64,000 bases of DNA from Chamaecrista fasciculata (GCA_003254925.1 QANZ01053313.1:1-64000), one strand, 5' to 3'. Numbered from the stretch's first letter, positions 24,224-36,526 are shown. Program-made: numbers and translations. The notes: generated by a model from the sequence alone, not told the origin.

Positions 24224-25364
24224 GGCCAAAGTGTGAATTTGGTTCTATAACTTTGCTTCGGTTCTCAAATTAGTCATATAACTTTTTTTTTGTCTCGAAT
24301 TGGGTCTTGTATCTTTGCTCTAGGTCCTAAATCAGTCTTTTATCTTTTTTTGTCTCGGTTTTGGTCTCATATGTTTTGAAAACCTCCCACCATTAGTCCT
24401 CCGTCTATTTTAAATTACAATTTAATCTTGGAAACTTCAAGTCCCTTTCACTTTAATTCCTGACTATCAAAATGAAAGTGAAAGAGCATCTCTGAAGATT
24501 CTCAAACCTTACATCTTTGTCCCTAATCCATGAATTCTTCATGAAATGGAATAGAAATGCAAAAAAAAAAAACACAAATTAAAAAACAAATGACAGAGGG
24601 ACCAAAATTGAAAACGCAGAAGATTAAAAACCCATTGGAAAACGTATGGAAATCGCCGAGAAACTCAAAAACTCATCCAAAAATCCTAATTCTCACTGAA
24701 ATCTCACTCAAATAATCGCCTTCAAATGCTTTAAGAAAGAATTTTCGAAAATCTAAACTTTTGAGGATGGAGGTGATAGAAGATTCCCTTACATTTGGTG
24801 ATTCCAAGAAAGAAGTTCTGAAATCCCTTACATTTCTTCTATCACCTCCCTCCTCAAAAGTTTGGATTTCGAAAATTCTTTTAATGCATTTGAGGGCGAT
24901 TATTTGAGTGAGATTTCAGTGAGAATTGAGGTTTTTGGATGAGTTCTTGAGTTTATCGCGATTTTCATGTGTTTTTCGACGAGTTTGGGACATTTTCCGG
25001 TGGGCTTTATATTTTCTGCGTTTTCAGTTTTGGTCTCTTTGTCATTTGCTTTAATTTGTGTTGTTTTATGGATTAGGGACGAAGATATAAGGTTTGAGAA
25101 TCTTCGGGGATGCTCTTTCACTTTCATTTTGATAGTCAGGGACTGAAGTGAAAGGGACTTGAAGTTTTCAGGACTAAACTGCAATTTAAAATAGACGGAG
25201 GACTAACGGTGGGAGGTTTTTAAAACATATGGGACCAAAATTGAGACAAAAAAAGATATAGGACTTATTTGGGACCTAGAGCAAAGATACAGGACCAAAT
25301 TCGAAACAAAAAAAGTTATAAGACAACTGGAGCAAAGTTACAAGATCAATTTCGCACTTTGGCC
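24224..25364. mobile_element. Near-complete palindromic MULE (foldback), about 1.14 kb
   Basis: Starts GGCCAAAGTGTGAATTTGG and ends TTTCGCACTTTGGCC. The left arm (24224 to about 24780) pairs with the right arm (about 24838 to 25364) over some 530-550 bp, leaving a central spacer of about 60 bp. The flanks TATTTTCTA and TATTTTTAA match imperfectly (7 of 9), as in an aged target duplication. There is no transposase. The GGCCAAAG end is shared with the MULEs at 13947 and 42973, but the arms differ. Confidence 0.8.
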
Positions 25365-25448
25365 TATTTTTAACAAAAAAAAAATTTGAAAAAAGTTTTT
25401 AAAAAAATATTTTTAATTATTTTAATATTAATCTAACCCTAATTTATT

Positions 25449-25972
25449 GGTTAAAGGGTCATCTTGATCCTAAATATATATCCTAATGTTTATTTTGGTC
25501 CATTATATTTCAAAATATTCAAGTTGGTTCTAAATATAGGCAAAATGCCAAAATGTTTCATTTTGGTTCCAAATTATTGAATATGGCTTATTTCAAGTTC
25601 AAACGCGACGAGTTTAGAGCTATATATTGTTCTCAAAGTGTATTTTCTTTGTTCAGTTGGGACCGTCTGCAAACGAGGTCATATCGATCCTCTTAAACAA
25701 GCATAATTGATCATATCTCTCTTGTTTCAAATCCAAATGCGATGAATTTAGAATTACGAGTTTCTCTTAACAAGTCATTTGAACTTGAATTGAGAGACGA
25801 GAGAAATATGACAAAAATCAATAGTTTGAGACCAAAATAAAATATTCTAACAATATTTAGGATCAAAATGAAATATTTTGCTAACATTTAAGATCAATTT
25901 GAATATTTTGAAACGTAAAGGACCAAAATGAACATTAGAGCATACATTTAGGACCAAAATGACCCTTTGACC
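25449..25972. mobile_element. Palindromic MULE-like MITE with perfect 9-bp target duplication
   Basis: Ends GGTTAAAGGGTCATCTTG and AAAATGACCCTTTGACC, with extensive arm pairing. TAATTTATT flanks it exactly on both sides (25440-25448 and 25973-25981). This is the youngest-looking member of the family also seen at 168-662 and 15722-16265. Non-coding. Confidence 0.85.
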
Positions 25973-25984
25973 TAATTTATTTAT

Positions 25985-26165
25985 AATAGAATAAATTTAT
26001 AATTTAGTCTCTGAAAAACCACTGAATTAACGACTCAGTCTTTGAAAGATATACAAATCTAGTTCTAGAAAGATCAAAATAATATATTATTTAATCTATA
26101 AAAAAATTAATTAACATATTATTTTAATCTTTTATAAATTAAAGTATTAAATTATACATTTTAAT
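25985..26165. mobile_element. Degraded short palindromic MITE (AAACTAACAATTTGGTC family)
   Basis: It carries 'tagtctctgaaaaac', 'gatcaaaataatatatt' and their inverted counterparts in the same order as 1343-1580 and 32053-32233. The ends are eroded. Confidence 0.5.
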
Positions 26166-26169
26166 ATCT

Positions 26170-27247
26170 GAAGAAGTAATAATAAATGAGATGCAATGAG
26201 TTGCGTCTCTTGGATGGTGTCCGCTTGAGATATGAAGAAGTGGGAATATGAATATGATTCACATTTAATATTTTCTTCCCATTTCCGAGACACTGCATTA
26301 CACCGTGTTGTAGTTTTCGTCTATGTATTCTCCTGCTCATCATCATTCATCTCCTATCAAATATCCTATACTTCAAAAAAACAAAAACAAAAATTACTTG
26401 AATTGAACCCATCTTCTTCTGAAACTTGAAACTTTTACAATACTGTGGATAATCACTGAAATTAATTGACTCACGTGTCTCAACCAATCAAATAACGACA
26501 AATTTTGTTTTTCTGGTCCCTCACGACTCTTGTGGCACTTTGTCAACGACTCTAACAAGTAAAAAGTTCCTAACAAACTTTTTTTAACGGTAAAAAAGCT
26601 GTGAACTAGAAAAGAGGAAAGTTTGGTAGAGTAAAAGTAAAGTAGTGCATATACATACAGTTAATGTTAGAGAAATTAGAAAGTTCAAGGTTTTTTTATC
26701 ATACATTTGTTTATAATAACGAAAAGGAAAAATACTGTTGATATTCTTAAAAATATGAGATTATTTTTAATTTTACTTTAAAATTTTTTGGGTGAATTAT
26801 ATCATTAAAGTTTAAGGTTAGTTTTAATTATATTTGTACATTTATTTTAATAAAATTATACTTTTAATCTTTTTTTTTTATCAATTGTATCTCAATTTTT
26901 TTCTTTTTTTGTCAATTGTACCTTTAAATTGGGAATATTTAAAGATACAATTGACTTAAATGTGAAATACTAGGGGTATAATTAACTAAAAAGATTTTGA
27001 AGGGAGAATTGAAACTAACTTCATACTTTGAGAGTACAATTGAGTCAACAAAATTTTTGAGAGTACAACTAAAAATGATTATATACTATAAGGGTACTAA
27101 TAGTACTTTTGCTTAACAAAAATCTTTTAATAGAAAAGAACTATATTTATAAAATCTTAAACTTAGAAGTTTAGGTAAAATTATTTACCATTTAGACTAA
27201 TCTTTATTGGCAAAGTTGAAGATTACTTGAAAGTTGAAGGAAAGCGT
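26170..27247. other. Intergenic DNA with an eroded palindromic repeat
   Basis: No gene. Between about 26790 and 27110, inverted words (gtacaattgactt, ttgtacctttaaattggg) point to an old MITE related to sequence near 13750-13925. Confidence 0.4.
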
Positions 27248-27255
27248 GTAAATTG

Positions 27256-27436
27256 GGGAAATGGATCTTCTGCTGTATAATTGTGGTGCTGTCCATGCTG
27301 TCTGTGTTAATTTCAGCTTTCAAAAATTTATGTGTTTTGGGTTGAAACAATATGAGTCATTAGATGAAAAATTAACCACGTAGATTTAACGAACAACATG
27401 ACAACACCACAATTTTACAGCAGAGGATCCGTTCCC
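27256..27436. mobile_element. Small palindromic MITE (GGGAAATGGATC ends)
   Basis: The left arm GGGAAATGGATCTTCTGCTG is mirrored by CAGCAGAGGATCCGTTCCC at the right. Next inside, 'ttgtggtgctgtccatg' pairs with 'catgacaacaccacaa'. TAAATT is present outside both ends. It is about 180 bp and non-coding. Confidence 0.65.
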
Positions 27437-27441
27437 ATAAA

Positions 27442-28440
27442 TTAGGTGTTGGGAAGGTGTTGACCACAAAAATGTAGGATTTTGTGTGGTGTTTAAGGGA
27501 AGTGGCATTGTTCCATTGAAGATGCTACTTGTGTAGTGGTGGAGGCGGACGTGGCTCTATGCATTCTCATTTCTCTTCTTACCATTTCATGTTGACACGT
27601 GTTCTACCATCCACCTATTTGCCTTCCCAACCAGGGGTGATAATTTAATATTTAGGATATATATCTTTCCATCTCAAATATTTGGTATTTTATGGATATT
27701 GAATATTGGATATGATAGAGTAGTAAAAAATAAAAAAGTGAGTCTTTTGAATGAAATTATCCGTAAGCAACGTTAAATTGAGTCTTAAAAGTGAGTCGTT
27801 CAATTTACAATTTAATGAGAAAAATTGCCTATATATTTTTCGTTTCAAGTTTGAATGTAATGAATTCAAAATTATATATTACCCTTGAATTCTTTCTCTG
27901 CTTAGTTTAGAACTTAGGTAAATGAGATCAAATCACGTTTTTGAAAATAAGTTTGGACTAAAAGTGAAAAATAATTTAAACATATATGACTAATATGAAA
28001 AATCTAACTTATACTTTGGAGATCAATGTGAGTATTTCTCATTTTCTTAAAATTCCAATTAAGGTATAAAATATCCTTTAGATTTTGAAGAAAAATATTT
28101 TTTATAAAGTTCAATTATTGTTATATTTGACATCAGTAAAAATTTAAACTTTGCTATTATTGTCTTTAAAAATGACAAAAAAAAAATTGATTTTCCAAAG
28201 ATCTTAGAAACATATATTTTTCATAAAAAATTCAAAGTAAGAGAATCTTTGGAAAGTTTTAAAAAATTTTACAAGAGAAGGTCACGAAAGTTGTGTGTAT
28301 TTTAAGTTTTTAACGTAGTTAATATGATAATAAAAATAATTAATAATTTACTTTCATATAATTTTTTTTTTGTAACTTTATTTCCTATAATTTTGATATG
28401 AAACAAGTATGAACGGGTCAATCTCCAATACCTTTACACT
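27442..28440. other. AT-rich intergenic DNA with a degraded MITE
   Basis: No gene. The 27830-28040 portion contains 'cgtttcaagtttgaatgtaa' and related words found inside the GGTCAAA-end MITEs, so a decayed copy is likely there. Confidence 0.4.
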
Positions 28441-28763
28441 GTGAAGCATTGACACCGACATAGATACAGAACACAGTACGAATACAGACACACCAACACG
28501 TCCAATTCTTAAAGTTACATGACACGACACGATATATATTTATATATATAAATAGTTAAAAATTCATAAATTTTGATGAAAACTTTGAAAGTTATCATAT
28601 CTATTGATAATATATGCCAATATTTAATATTGTTTGTCTTATTAAAATTACAAAAAATTGATTTTATATTCTGAAACTTATGAATATGTGTTGTATAGGT
28701 GTCGACACGGACCCGTATCTGACACGGCGACACGCTCTCAAAATAAAGTGTCCATGCTTCATA
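28441..28763. mobile_element. Palindromic MITE with GTGAAGCATTGACAC ends
   Basis: The left terminus GTGAAGCATTGACACCGAC is mirrored at the right by GTGTCCATGCTTCAT. Inside, 'cgacac' and 'gtgtcg' words are opposed. It is about 320 bp and non-coding. Superfamily not assigned because no target duplication is clear. Confidence 0.55.
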
Positions 28764-29782
28764 GCCTTGATATCAATTGGTTAGTCTCTTCATCTTTAGT
28801 TGATCAGATTGCTCTCCCCTCAATCGACCGATTAGTCATGTCACATCAAATTTGTTATAACTATCTTCACACAAATTCCACCAGCATAAATTACTCAATA
28901 GATGATGACTCTGAAGCCCATCAACTTTCGTATATATAGAGTAACTTTTAATCCATGTATAATTTAGGGGTTAGTTTATGATGTAAAATGGGCATTGCAT
29001 GCAACTAATGATGTGACTCCATACACAATTTTGAATGATTAAAAAAGTTATATTTTCTTTATTTTTTAGCATTAAATTACTTAAAAAAAAAAGAAAATTA
29101 TGTCACCTCACAATTGTATACATACGGTAAGTTGCATCTTAGAATTTTCCATAATTTAGTCAATTCTCATATATATATTTAATACTCTCAAGACCTCTTA
29201 TTAATTTGGGTGTCAGAATCTTATTGGAAGAGCCTCCTTCCATGATTGAGTTTCCTTTTACAAGTTAGAAACTAAGTTCTTGATTGAGAATTAACGTAAA
29301 ATTTAATAAATTCTTATAATTAATGTTTAAACTTTAAACAACTCATATATGTTGCAAATGTTTAAACTTGATTTTTAATATGTTTAAGTATGTTATTAGA
29401 CTATTTGTTTTAGAACTAGTTGATCTAGCGACTTATATAATAGAAGTCTTTAAGGTGGAAATGGCAAGCTTCGATATTTAACTCTCCAATACTAAACTTA
29501 CAAAGATTGAGTATTGATTAAAAAAATTAAACTAAAAATTTGACTAAATTATAGGGTGCATAAGTTTGTAGGTTTTTATTTTTTATTTTTTTATTATAAC
29601 ATAAGTTTGTAGTTAAATGGGAATTGGTATATGCGATTGAATGAAACCAAGCATGCCTAGTGTTAGTGGACATCAAACTCAACTATTTAACTCCTTCCGA
29701 TTCCGATTCCCATTCTCCCTCTTCAATTGACCTAACTTGTATTTTCAAACTTTGATATATATATATATATATATATATATTA
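28764..29782. other. AT-rich intergenic DNA
   Basis: No supported gene or element. An (AT)n microsatellite closes the stretch at about 29756-29780. Confidence 0.4.
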
Positions 29783-30055
29783 AACTAACAATTTGTCCAT
29801 AAAAAATTATTGAGTTAATAATTCGATTTCTAAAAAATTAAAATACACAATTTAATCTATATAAAATTTAGGTACTAGATTTGTTAATTAATTTTTGAAA
29901 GAATTAAATAATATAATTAGTCATTAAAAGAATCACACGGTATACTCACTTTCATAAAAAAGAATAAAAAGTTTAATAACTAAATTATATATTTTGATAT
30001 TTTAGAGATGGAATTATTATTTCAATAATCTTAGAAAAATCAAATTCTTAGTTTA
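29783..30055. mobile_element. Short palindromic MITE (AAACTAACAATTTG family), expanded copy
   Basis: It starts TTAAACTAACAATTTGTCC and ends CAAATTCTTAGTTTAATA, flanked on both sides by AT microsatellite DNA. Internal order matches the copies at 1343 and 32053. Confidence 0.55.
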
Positions 30056-30081
30056 ATATATATATATATATATATATATGT

Positions 30082-30282
30082 CAAAGTGCATATTTGGTCA
30101 CATACTTTTTGGTCAGGTTGTAAAATTAGTTTCTTATTTTTAAAAAATATTCCACATAATATGATTAACGATGAAACTGTTTGCAAAGATATGTGATTAA
30201 AAGTGCAATAAAAGAATATATGAGATCAAATAAAAATCTGAACAAAAAAATATGAGATAAAAAATATACTTTAGCCCTATAT
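30082..30282. mobile_element. Degraded palindromic MITE (GTCAAAGTGCATATTTGGTC type)
   Basis: 'caaagtgcatatttggtcac' at the left pairs loosely with 'aaaaatatactttagcc' at the right, and 'tttgcaaagatatg' lies in the centre. Sequence at 57645-57878 has the same arrangement. Confidence 0.45.
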
Positions 30283-30369
30283 ATATGATTTTATGAGATT
30301 GAATTGTAGGTATTTAGGTCTGAATGTGATTGATATGGTTGCGTAGGGCTGCCATAGAATATTCAAGAG

Positions 30370-30944
30370 TCTACTCTATGGCTTTAGCAAGTGGAATTAT
30401 ATAAACAAGTGGAAGGAAGGAAGGAAGATATATAAGAATATGTTGAGATTGGAATTGAATTATAAGTGTAATTATAGGTATAGCATGGCCATATAGCATC
30501 ATATGCTTTTGTAAATGGAAAAGAAAAGAAAAGAAAAGAAGAGAAAAGAAAAGCATCGTTATCATTTCCTCTCTTCCAACAACAGGCAACACATGCATAC
30601 ACACACAAAGCCAATGTGAATGAATATAACTTTAAAAAAAGCAAGTGGTCTCCTAGGCTCAACTCAACCCTATTTTCCCCACTCTATTATTATATATTGG
30701 AACCGAATCTTTTCAACTATGACCTCTGTTGCAACATTAACTCCAACTTTTTAGCATTTGTTTGTAAATTAAGAGAACAGAGTGTGAGAGATTAGATAGA
30801 AAAAAGATGGTATATGAAAAGAAAATTAAGTCTTTATACCCCTTCTACTTGTTAAGTTAATATTATTTTCTCTAAAATATTTTGATTTGACATATTTAAA
30901 ATTTATGGAAGAAAAAGAGAATAAGAATTAAGAATCAATTACAT
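30370..30944. other. Intergenic DNA with simple repeats
   Basis: A GGAA-rich tract (30410-30430) and an (AAAAG)n tract (30519-30552). No gene is visible. Confidence 0.4.
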
Positions 30945-31090
30945 GTAGTCAAGTGGTAGAGACTTGTCTATCTTTAACAAAATCTCAGAGTTGATTCTAG
31001 ATTTAGGGACAGAGTAGCTTTAAATATTTAAGCCAGTTGTCTCATCCATCAAGATGCCTGCAAGCTAACAAGGAGATACCCTAAGTATCA
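30945..31090 (+). mobile_element. Possible tRNA-derived SINE remnant
   Basis: 'tagtcaagtggtagagacttg' resembles a box A, and 'gagttgattctag' is a weak box B about 40 bases on. The following body ends 'gggataccctaagtat'-like. No clear target duplication. Confidence 0.35.
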
Positions 31091-31765
31091 CTTATATATA
31101 TATATATAGAAATAAAATCAATCCCTTGTTCTCTTCAATTCTCAATTTTTTAAATAAAGAAAAGATATTTATATACTCTCTCTTTTGATCTCTTTCTCTT
31201 CCTTAGTCTTCATTGATATTGAGATTATAATAAAAACAAACAAATGTGGTTATTAGATAAATAAATTAACAACAATGATAAAATAAAGAGTGCACTGATG
31301 ATTGAATTTTGAAAGATAAAATATGTTTCAATTTAGTCGTTTAAAAATAAAATTATAAAATCTAGCACTAAAAAATGTCATTTCAATCAATTTAACCATT
31401 TTGTTAAGATACTAATTGAAATTTAATTGCAAATATGATCTTAGTCATCAACAAAATGTAGAACCTAATCAATTTAGTTATTAAAGTTCAATTAGTATTT
31501 TTATCGAAAGGATTAGAATGATTGTAATTATATTTTTTAGAGATTAAATTTTATAATTTTTTTTTTTATTTTAAAGACTATGTTGAAATATCCATTCTTT
31601 TCAAAAACTAAAAAATCAATTTACTCTTAAATACTTTTTTTTTATCCTTATGTAAAATTCATTCCACAAACGTGTAAAGGGCTAGCCAAAAGGCTACAAA
31701 TATTGTAAGAAAAAATGATAATACTATAAGTATGCTATTCATATATATTATTTACGATAATTAAT

Positions 31766-31912
31766 AAGGAGTTGGTCAAAGTGGTAACCGACTCGGTATC
31801 TCTTATATAGAATTTTGAATTCAAGATGTTAGGAATGTAGTTATTTTTGTTTAGAGTCTCTCCCACCATATTCAGGTGCACGACATGAGTTGAGTTTGAA
31901 TTAATTGAGTTC
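31766..31912 (+). mobile_element. Possible tRNA-derived SINE remnant
   Basis: 'ttggtcaaagtggtaaccga' followed by 'ttttgaattcaag' could be decayed boxes A and B, with a body ending near 'gagttgagtttg'. Weakly supported. Confidence 0.3.
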
Positions 31913-32052
31913 AAGATATTAAAAAAAAATATTCTTTACATATTGTAGGTCTAGAAAAAGAGTTGCCTAACCTTAAAAAGAGTAAAAACAAAAACATTCA
32001 TTAAAAGAAGAAGGATAAAATGGAATAAAAGAAGGTAAAAGAAAAAAAGAGA

Positions 32053-32233
32053 GTAAACTAACAATTTGATCTTTGAAAGATCACCGAACTAAAAACTCAA
32101 TCTCTGAAAGATTAAATACACAGTTAGTCCCTGAAAGATGAAAACGAATGACTAATTAATATGCCATTTTGATCTTCCAGAAGCAAAACTGTATATTTCA
32201 ATTTGTTAGGAACGAAATTGTTAATTTACTTAA
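32053..32233. mobile_element. Short palindromic MITE (AAACTAACAATTTGGTC family)
   Basis: It begins GAGTAAACTAACAATTTGAT and ends 'cgaaattgttaatttactt'. The words 'tagtccctgaaaga' and 'tgccattttgatctt' occur in the same positions as in the 1343-1580 copy. Confidence 0.6.
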
Positions 32234-32506
32234 AAAATATATATAAGGCTTCAAACATATTTCTAAATAAAATGGAAACATTGTTTGAAAACTTCTTAAC
32301 TAACAAATGGAAACATTGTTTGAAAACTTTTTAACTAGCATATTCCTTATTAATTTCTACTCCTTACAAAAGTTAGAAGATAAAAGAAAGAAGAAAAGTG
32401 GCAAGAGAGTGTTGATGCTGTCATTATTCAAATTTGGAAAACTCTAAGATGTAATTTAGGTACGTATACAATTACGAGGTGACATCATTTCCTTTAAATT
32501 GATAGA

Positions 32507-32991
32507 GGGTCCGTTTGGTAGGAGGGAATTTGGGTTTACAATATAAAATGGCACAGAGTCCAATACTTTCAGGTGTTTGGTATGACAATTTGGACTCTGT
32601 AAAGTGGATTACAATGTAAAGGCATTTATATTACACAGGTCATTTTTCGTTATTTCACATTTTTTATGCAATCCAAGTTTACTTAGAGAATTATGGTAAA
32701 ATTCCTAATTTGCCCCTCTCACTCCCATCCCATCTTCTTCCTCTTTTATGAAACCGAGACGGCGGCGGACGACAGTGGACGACGGCGACGGTGGCCTTGT
32801 GGTGATTGTGGGAAGGGCATTTTTGTCATTTTCTTTCTATATCTATTTTACTTTCCCTCTCATACTTTTTTATATCAAAAACTTTAAATTTTTACCTACT
32901 TTACATTCTCTCAACTACTTTCCTTTCTCTCATAATTTTTCCATGGTAAAACACTTTACTTTATCTACCTGAATACATACCAAGCGGACCC
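32507..32991. mobile_element. TIR MITE with GGGTCCGTTTGGT ends upstream of bTHXm
   Basis: The left end GGGTCCGTTTGGTAGG is mirrored by ACCAAGCGGACCC at 32979-32991. The next inward stretches ('aaagtggattacaatgtaaa' versus 'taaaacactttactt') pair only partly. A GC-rich island (32756-32820, CGGCGGACGACAG...) sits in the centre. GTTTGGT ends recall PIF/Harbinger or hAT MITEs, but I see no clean target duplication. It ends about 290 bp before the bTHXm start. Confidence 0.6.
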
Positions 32992-33163
32992 ATAGTAATT
33001 ATCTCACGGAGAGCAAGATGAGATATTCTTCTTTAGTAATTACAATCTATTTTGAAAGTGTTTTAGAGAAACCTTAGGAGGATCCACACATGATTTTGTC
33101 TAGTGGCCCACACATTTAAGTTTGTACAAAAATAATCTTCATGGTGGATCCAATTTATCAACA

Positions 33164-33218
33164 TGGGCCGAAAAATTAACTCAACACAGGCTCAAAAACT
33201 AGAACCTGGCTCGGCCCA
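33164..33218. promoter_or_regulatory. Two site II (TGGGCC/GGCCCA) motifs before bTHXm
   Basis: TGGGCC at 33164-33169 and GGCCCA at 33213-33218 lie 67-121 bp before the start codon. TGGGCY elements are known to be enriched upstream of plant nuclear genes for mitochondrial and ribosomal proteins, where TCP factors bind. Confidence 0.55.
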
Positions 33219-33284
33219 TTACAGCCTGAAAAAACAACTTCTTCTTCGCCTTCTATTGCTGCTTTCACTGTTAGTGCGAGAAAA

Positions 33285-33521
33285 ATGGCAAATAGTGTGA
33301 TGCACAAGTTCGGCGTGATAGCGAGGCGGCTGATAATGCCGCCGTTGACGGCGGCTCCGGCGTTGTGTGGGCGAGGGGACAAGAAGACGAAGAAAGGGAA
33401 GAGATTCAAAGGATCGTACGGGAACTCAAGGCCCAAGAGAGAGAAGATGATCGAGCGCATCAAGGATAAAGTCGAGGTTCCCAGGTCTACTCCTTGGCCT
33501 CTTCCTTTCAAGCTTATTTGA
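33285..33521 (+). CDS. Mitochondrial small ribosomal subunit protein bTHXm (S31)
   Basis: A 78-residue basic protein in a single open frame from ATG at 33285. The segment CGRGDKKTKKGKRFKGSYGN and the end VEVPRSTPWPLPFKLI are the signature of the THX/S31 family of organellar small-subunit proteins. The PRSTPWPLPFKLI tail identifies the mitochondrial rather than plastid type. The first 30 residues (MANSVMHKFGVIARRLIMPP) are Arg-containing and amphipathic, as in mitochondrial presequences. The length equals the small size usual for the family. It stands alone between MITE-rich spacers, with site II motifs upstream. From memory the Arabidopsis gene is next to a kinesin-7 gene, also seen here about 16 kb away. 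Confidence 0.93.
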   Translation: MANSVMHKFGVIARRLIMPPLTAAPALCGRGDKKTKKGKRFKGSYGNSRPKREKMIERIKDKVEVPRSTPWPLPFKLI

Positions 33522-35560
33522 TTTTATCCACCCAATCTCATTCACTACTCTCATATCTCTCTGTCTGTTTGTTTGTTAAATGTATAAGAGGTTTTGGGAA
33601 TTCTAGGGTTTATGTTGATGGATCTTTGATCTAATATAAGTACTGGTGTTGCCGTAATTTATTGAATTGAATTGTAGCCTCGCTGCTGCTTCAGTTTTTA
33701 TTTCTGCGTTTCTAACGTCGTTAGTGTTTATCCATGGAGGTTCCGCCTTCATACATATTGGTTGCAATTTTTATGATGCTTTATTTGGTTATGAAGAGAA
33801 TTTTAACCAAGATTCAGATTGTTCTTTGTTTTCTTTCCCAGTTTACTTCGGACTCGTGCACTTTATTCTTTCCCCCTAGTTTTCGATTTTAGTGTAATCA
33901 AGAGACAAGAGGCAAACATGGCCAAGAGAGAGAGAGAGAGAAGAGGCAAAATAAATGGTTAAAAAAAAAAAGAAGAAGAAGAGGAAAGGGTAAGTGTGTA
34001 GCTCAATGGGGAAGACTCCCAGTATCATGGAGATCATACATTAAGTTTTTCTTATGTCCTTCATCTATAGTATACTCAGCAACTGCTAAATGTGGTGCTG
34101 CAAACCTGAAATTGATGTAGCCCTACGTATTTCTACACAAGCTAAGTTTACTTTGAAGGTTTTGAGTGGTCAATACTCAATACATATTCTGTAATCTGTA
34201 AAGCTGCATCTAATCATGCGAAGCATAGTGAGAAGTAAAGAGACTAGGTATTATTGGTAGAAAGTTGTTGAGACTTGAGAAGATACCCACCTGTCAAAAC
34301 ATTACTTCGTTAGTTGGCTCTTTCCTTTCTGTAATGGTGATGCCATAGCTCATAACTGGGACTCATTTCTTAGCAGTTGACAGAAAACTTGATTTACTGA
34401 TGCAGTTAGAACTAGGAGAATGTAGGGGAACCTTCTTTTTGAATCTGGTGTAGCCAGTAACATTGAGTTTTGGCCTTTGGGTTTGAGTGATTAAAATCTG
34501 GTGTATCTGTATTCAGTGAGAAATGAACGTCCGTTGCTAGTTTGCTAAATCACTTGGATTCTAGAGAAATGTATAATTTCTACTTAATATCATCTGTGCT
34601 GTATTGTCTTGTTTGTTTATTGCTCTGTTTATAAATTGATTTCTTGATGCGTCCAAATAAAGCCTCATGATTCAGTTTAAATATGGGAGTCAAGGATTAA
34701 AATGAAATAGATTTAGCTATTGAATCACGGATTTTAGATGTAAAATTTATGGTTAATTATGGGCTGTATTGCTATATACTAACTTATGCTATAACTTATT
34801 ATTAGCTGCTCTACTAATTTGAAATTGAAAGCTGAAGTTGTTTGTTCTATCTGATAGGCAATTGCTAGCTTCAGTGTTCTGACTTCTGATCGTATTGACT
34901 AACGTGCACATTAAACTTCGATTGAAAATATCCATCTTTGCCTAGTTACGTTCCAGAGAAAATAGAAGGGAGGAGCCAATATGTTATAACTAAATTAAAA
35001 ATAGGATGAATGATTTGAGAGATTAGAGCCAACTGATCTTAAAATGTAAAAAAACTGTCAATTACAAAATCTCACCTCCACTATCCATTGTTATAACCCA
35101 TATAAGGAACATGGATAGGCAATCCTGCCATATACATCTTGTTTATTGTTTCCTCCCGTCTCTAGTGATGTTGAAATCCAATCTTAACTAAACCAATTAA
35201 TATTTAACTAAAATTGATTGATTAATTGATGATATGAAAAATCTGATTACTTTTGCTATAGAGAGACCCAAGTTCAATTTTTATGATGGCTTAATGTTAT
35301 TGTTTTCCTATAAATGGTAATTGGATTTATTTTCCTATAGGGTCAAGGTTACAGTGGTACAAATAAAAAAGATAAAGATAAAGTTTGTTTCAACGTTAAT
35401 CTAGCATATAGTTCTATTCACCCAAATTTCTATGTAAGAATTTTCTTATTTGCAAGTTAATATAATATTCTCTTACTTGAACCAATGAACTGGATGAAAT
35501 TTGGATATAAATGTGATGTTAAAAGGGTTTTCTCTTTAAGGAACAAATTAATAATAATGA
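33522..35560. other. bTHXm 3' region and intergenic DNA
   Basis: The first few hundred bases probably include the bTHXm 3' UTR. AG/AAG simple repeats occur at 33925-33985. I see no further gene; the open stretch at 33667-33879 lacks recognisable protein content. Confidence 0.4.
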
Positions 35561-35570
35561 TAATTTTTAG

Positions 35571-36068
35571 GTCAAATGCTCAAATTAGTTCTACATCATT
35601 ACCTCCGAGTTTATTTGGGTTCAAGTTGTTTCAACTGAGTTTATTTAGGTTCAAGTTGTTTCAAAAGGTTTAAGTGTTGATCGTAAATGTTTCTATAGTT
35701 GTTTATTATTTTAATATGATTATAATTTTTTTCATTTTAAGTTCAAATACGATAAATTCAGTGTTACGAGTTATTTTTTGCAAATACTTTCTCTACCCAA
35801 TTAAGTCCATTAATAAACGAGATTAAATTAAATCTTGAAAGTGAACTGCACATTTCATAATTAAACAAGTGAAATTAATCATATCTTTTTCGTTTTAAAT
35901 TTGAATATGATAAGTTTGAAATTATGAAGTTATTGTTAATGAATATGTTTTTGTTGAATTGAAAATGTTAACAAATGAGATAAAATAAAACTTGAAAATA
36001 AATTATGAAAAATTAATATTAAACTCTATATAAATATAGTTTTTTCAAGATCAATGTTTGTGTATTTT
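35571..36068. mobile_element. Strongly degraded GGTCAAA-end MITE
   Basis: It opens GGTCAAATGCTCAAATTAG. Internal 'gttcaaatacgataaattcag' and 'atctttttcgttttaaatttg' match the interiors of the copies at 15722 and 25449. The right end ('tgtgtattttgtctt') is eroded. Confidence 0.45.
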
Positions 36069-36157
36069 GTCTTAAGAGAACAATAATTATTTTTTTAATT
36101 ATAGTTTTATAATATAATATTATGATGTGATGTGGCAACTTATGTATCAATTTCATA

Positions 36158-36526
36158 GAGCTGTTTGGATAGTTTTTTTTTTATCTAAAAAACACTTTTT
36201 TAATTAATGAAAGACCTTTTATAAACATAAAATTTTGTTTGAGTAAATTTTTAAGAAAAAGAACAAGTTACAAAGAAAGTAAAAATATAACTTTTTTAAA
36301 AAGTTCAATTTGGTAGCTTTCACTCAAAGCATTTGTAAAAGTTATTCTTTTAATTTATTTTACTAATTAAAAGTACTTTTGTCATTTTATATCTAAACAA
36401 TTTTTTTTTGGGCTTGTATATCCAAACAACTTTGATAATTGAAAATACTAGTGTTTCACTCAAAAGATCTTTTTAAAAAGTTTAATAAATAAAGTTCTTT
36501 TTTCATAAGCTTATTCAAACAGAATC
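36158..36526. mobile_element. TIR MITE with CTGTTTGGAT / TTCAAACAGAAT ends
   Basis: 'gagctgtttggatag' at the left is mirrored by 'cttattcaaacagaatc' at the right. The arms contain complementary A/T-rich 'aaaaaacactttttt'-type words. It is about 370 bp and non-coding. Confidence 0.5.

Noticed and set aside
32756..32820. GC-rich island suggesting a small gene
   Set aside because: It lies inside a TIR MITE, and the open frames across it have no conserved content.
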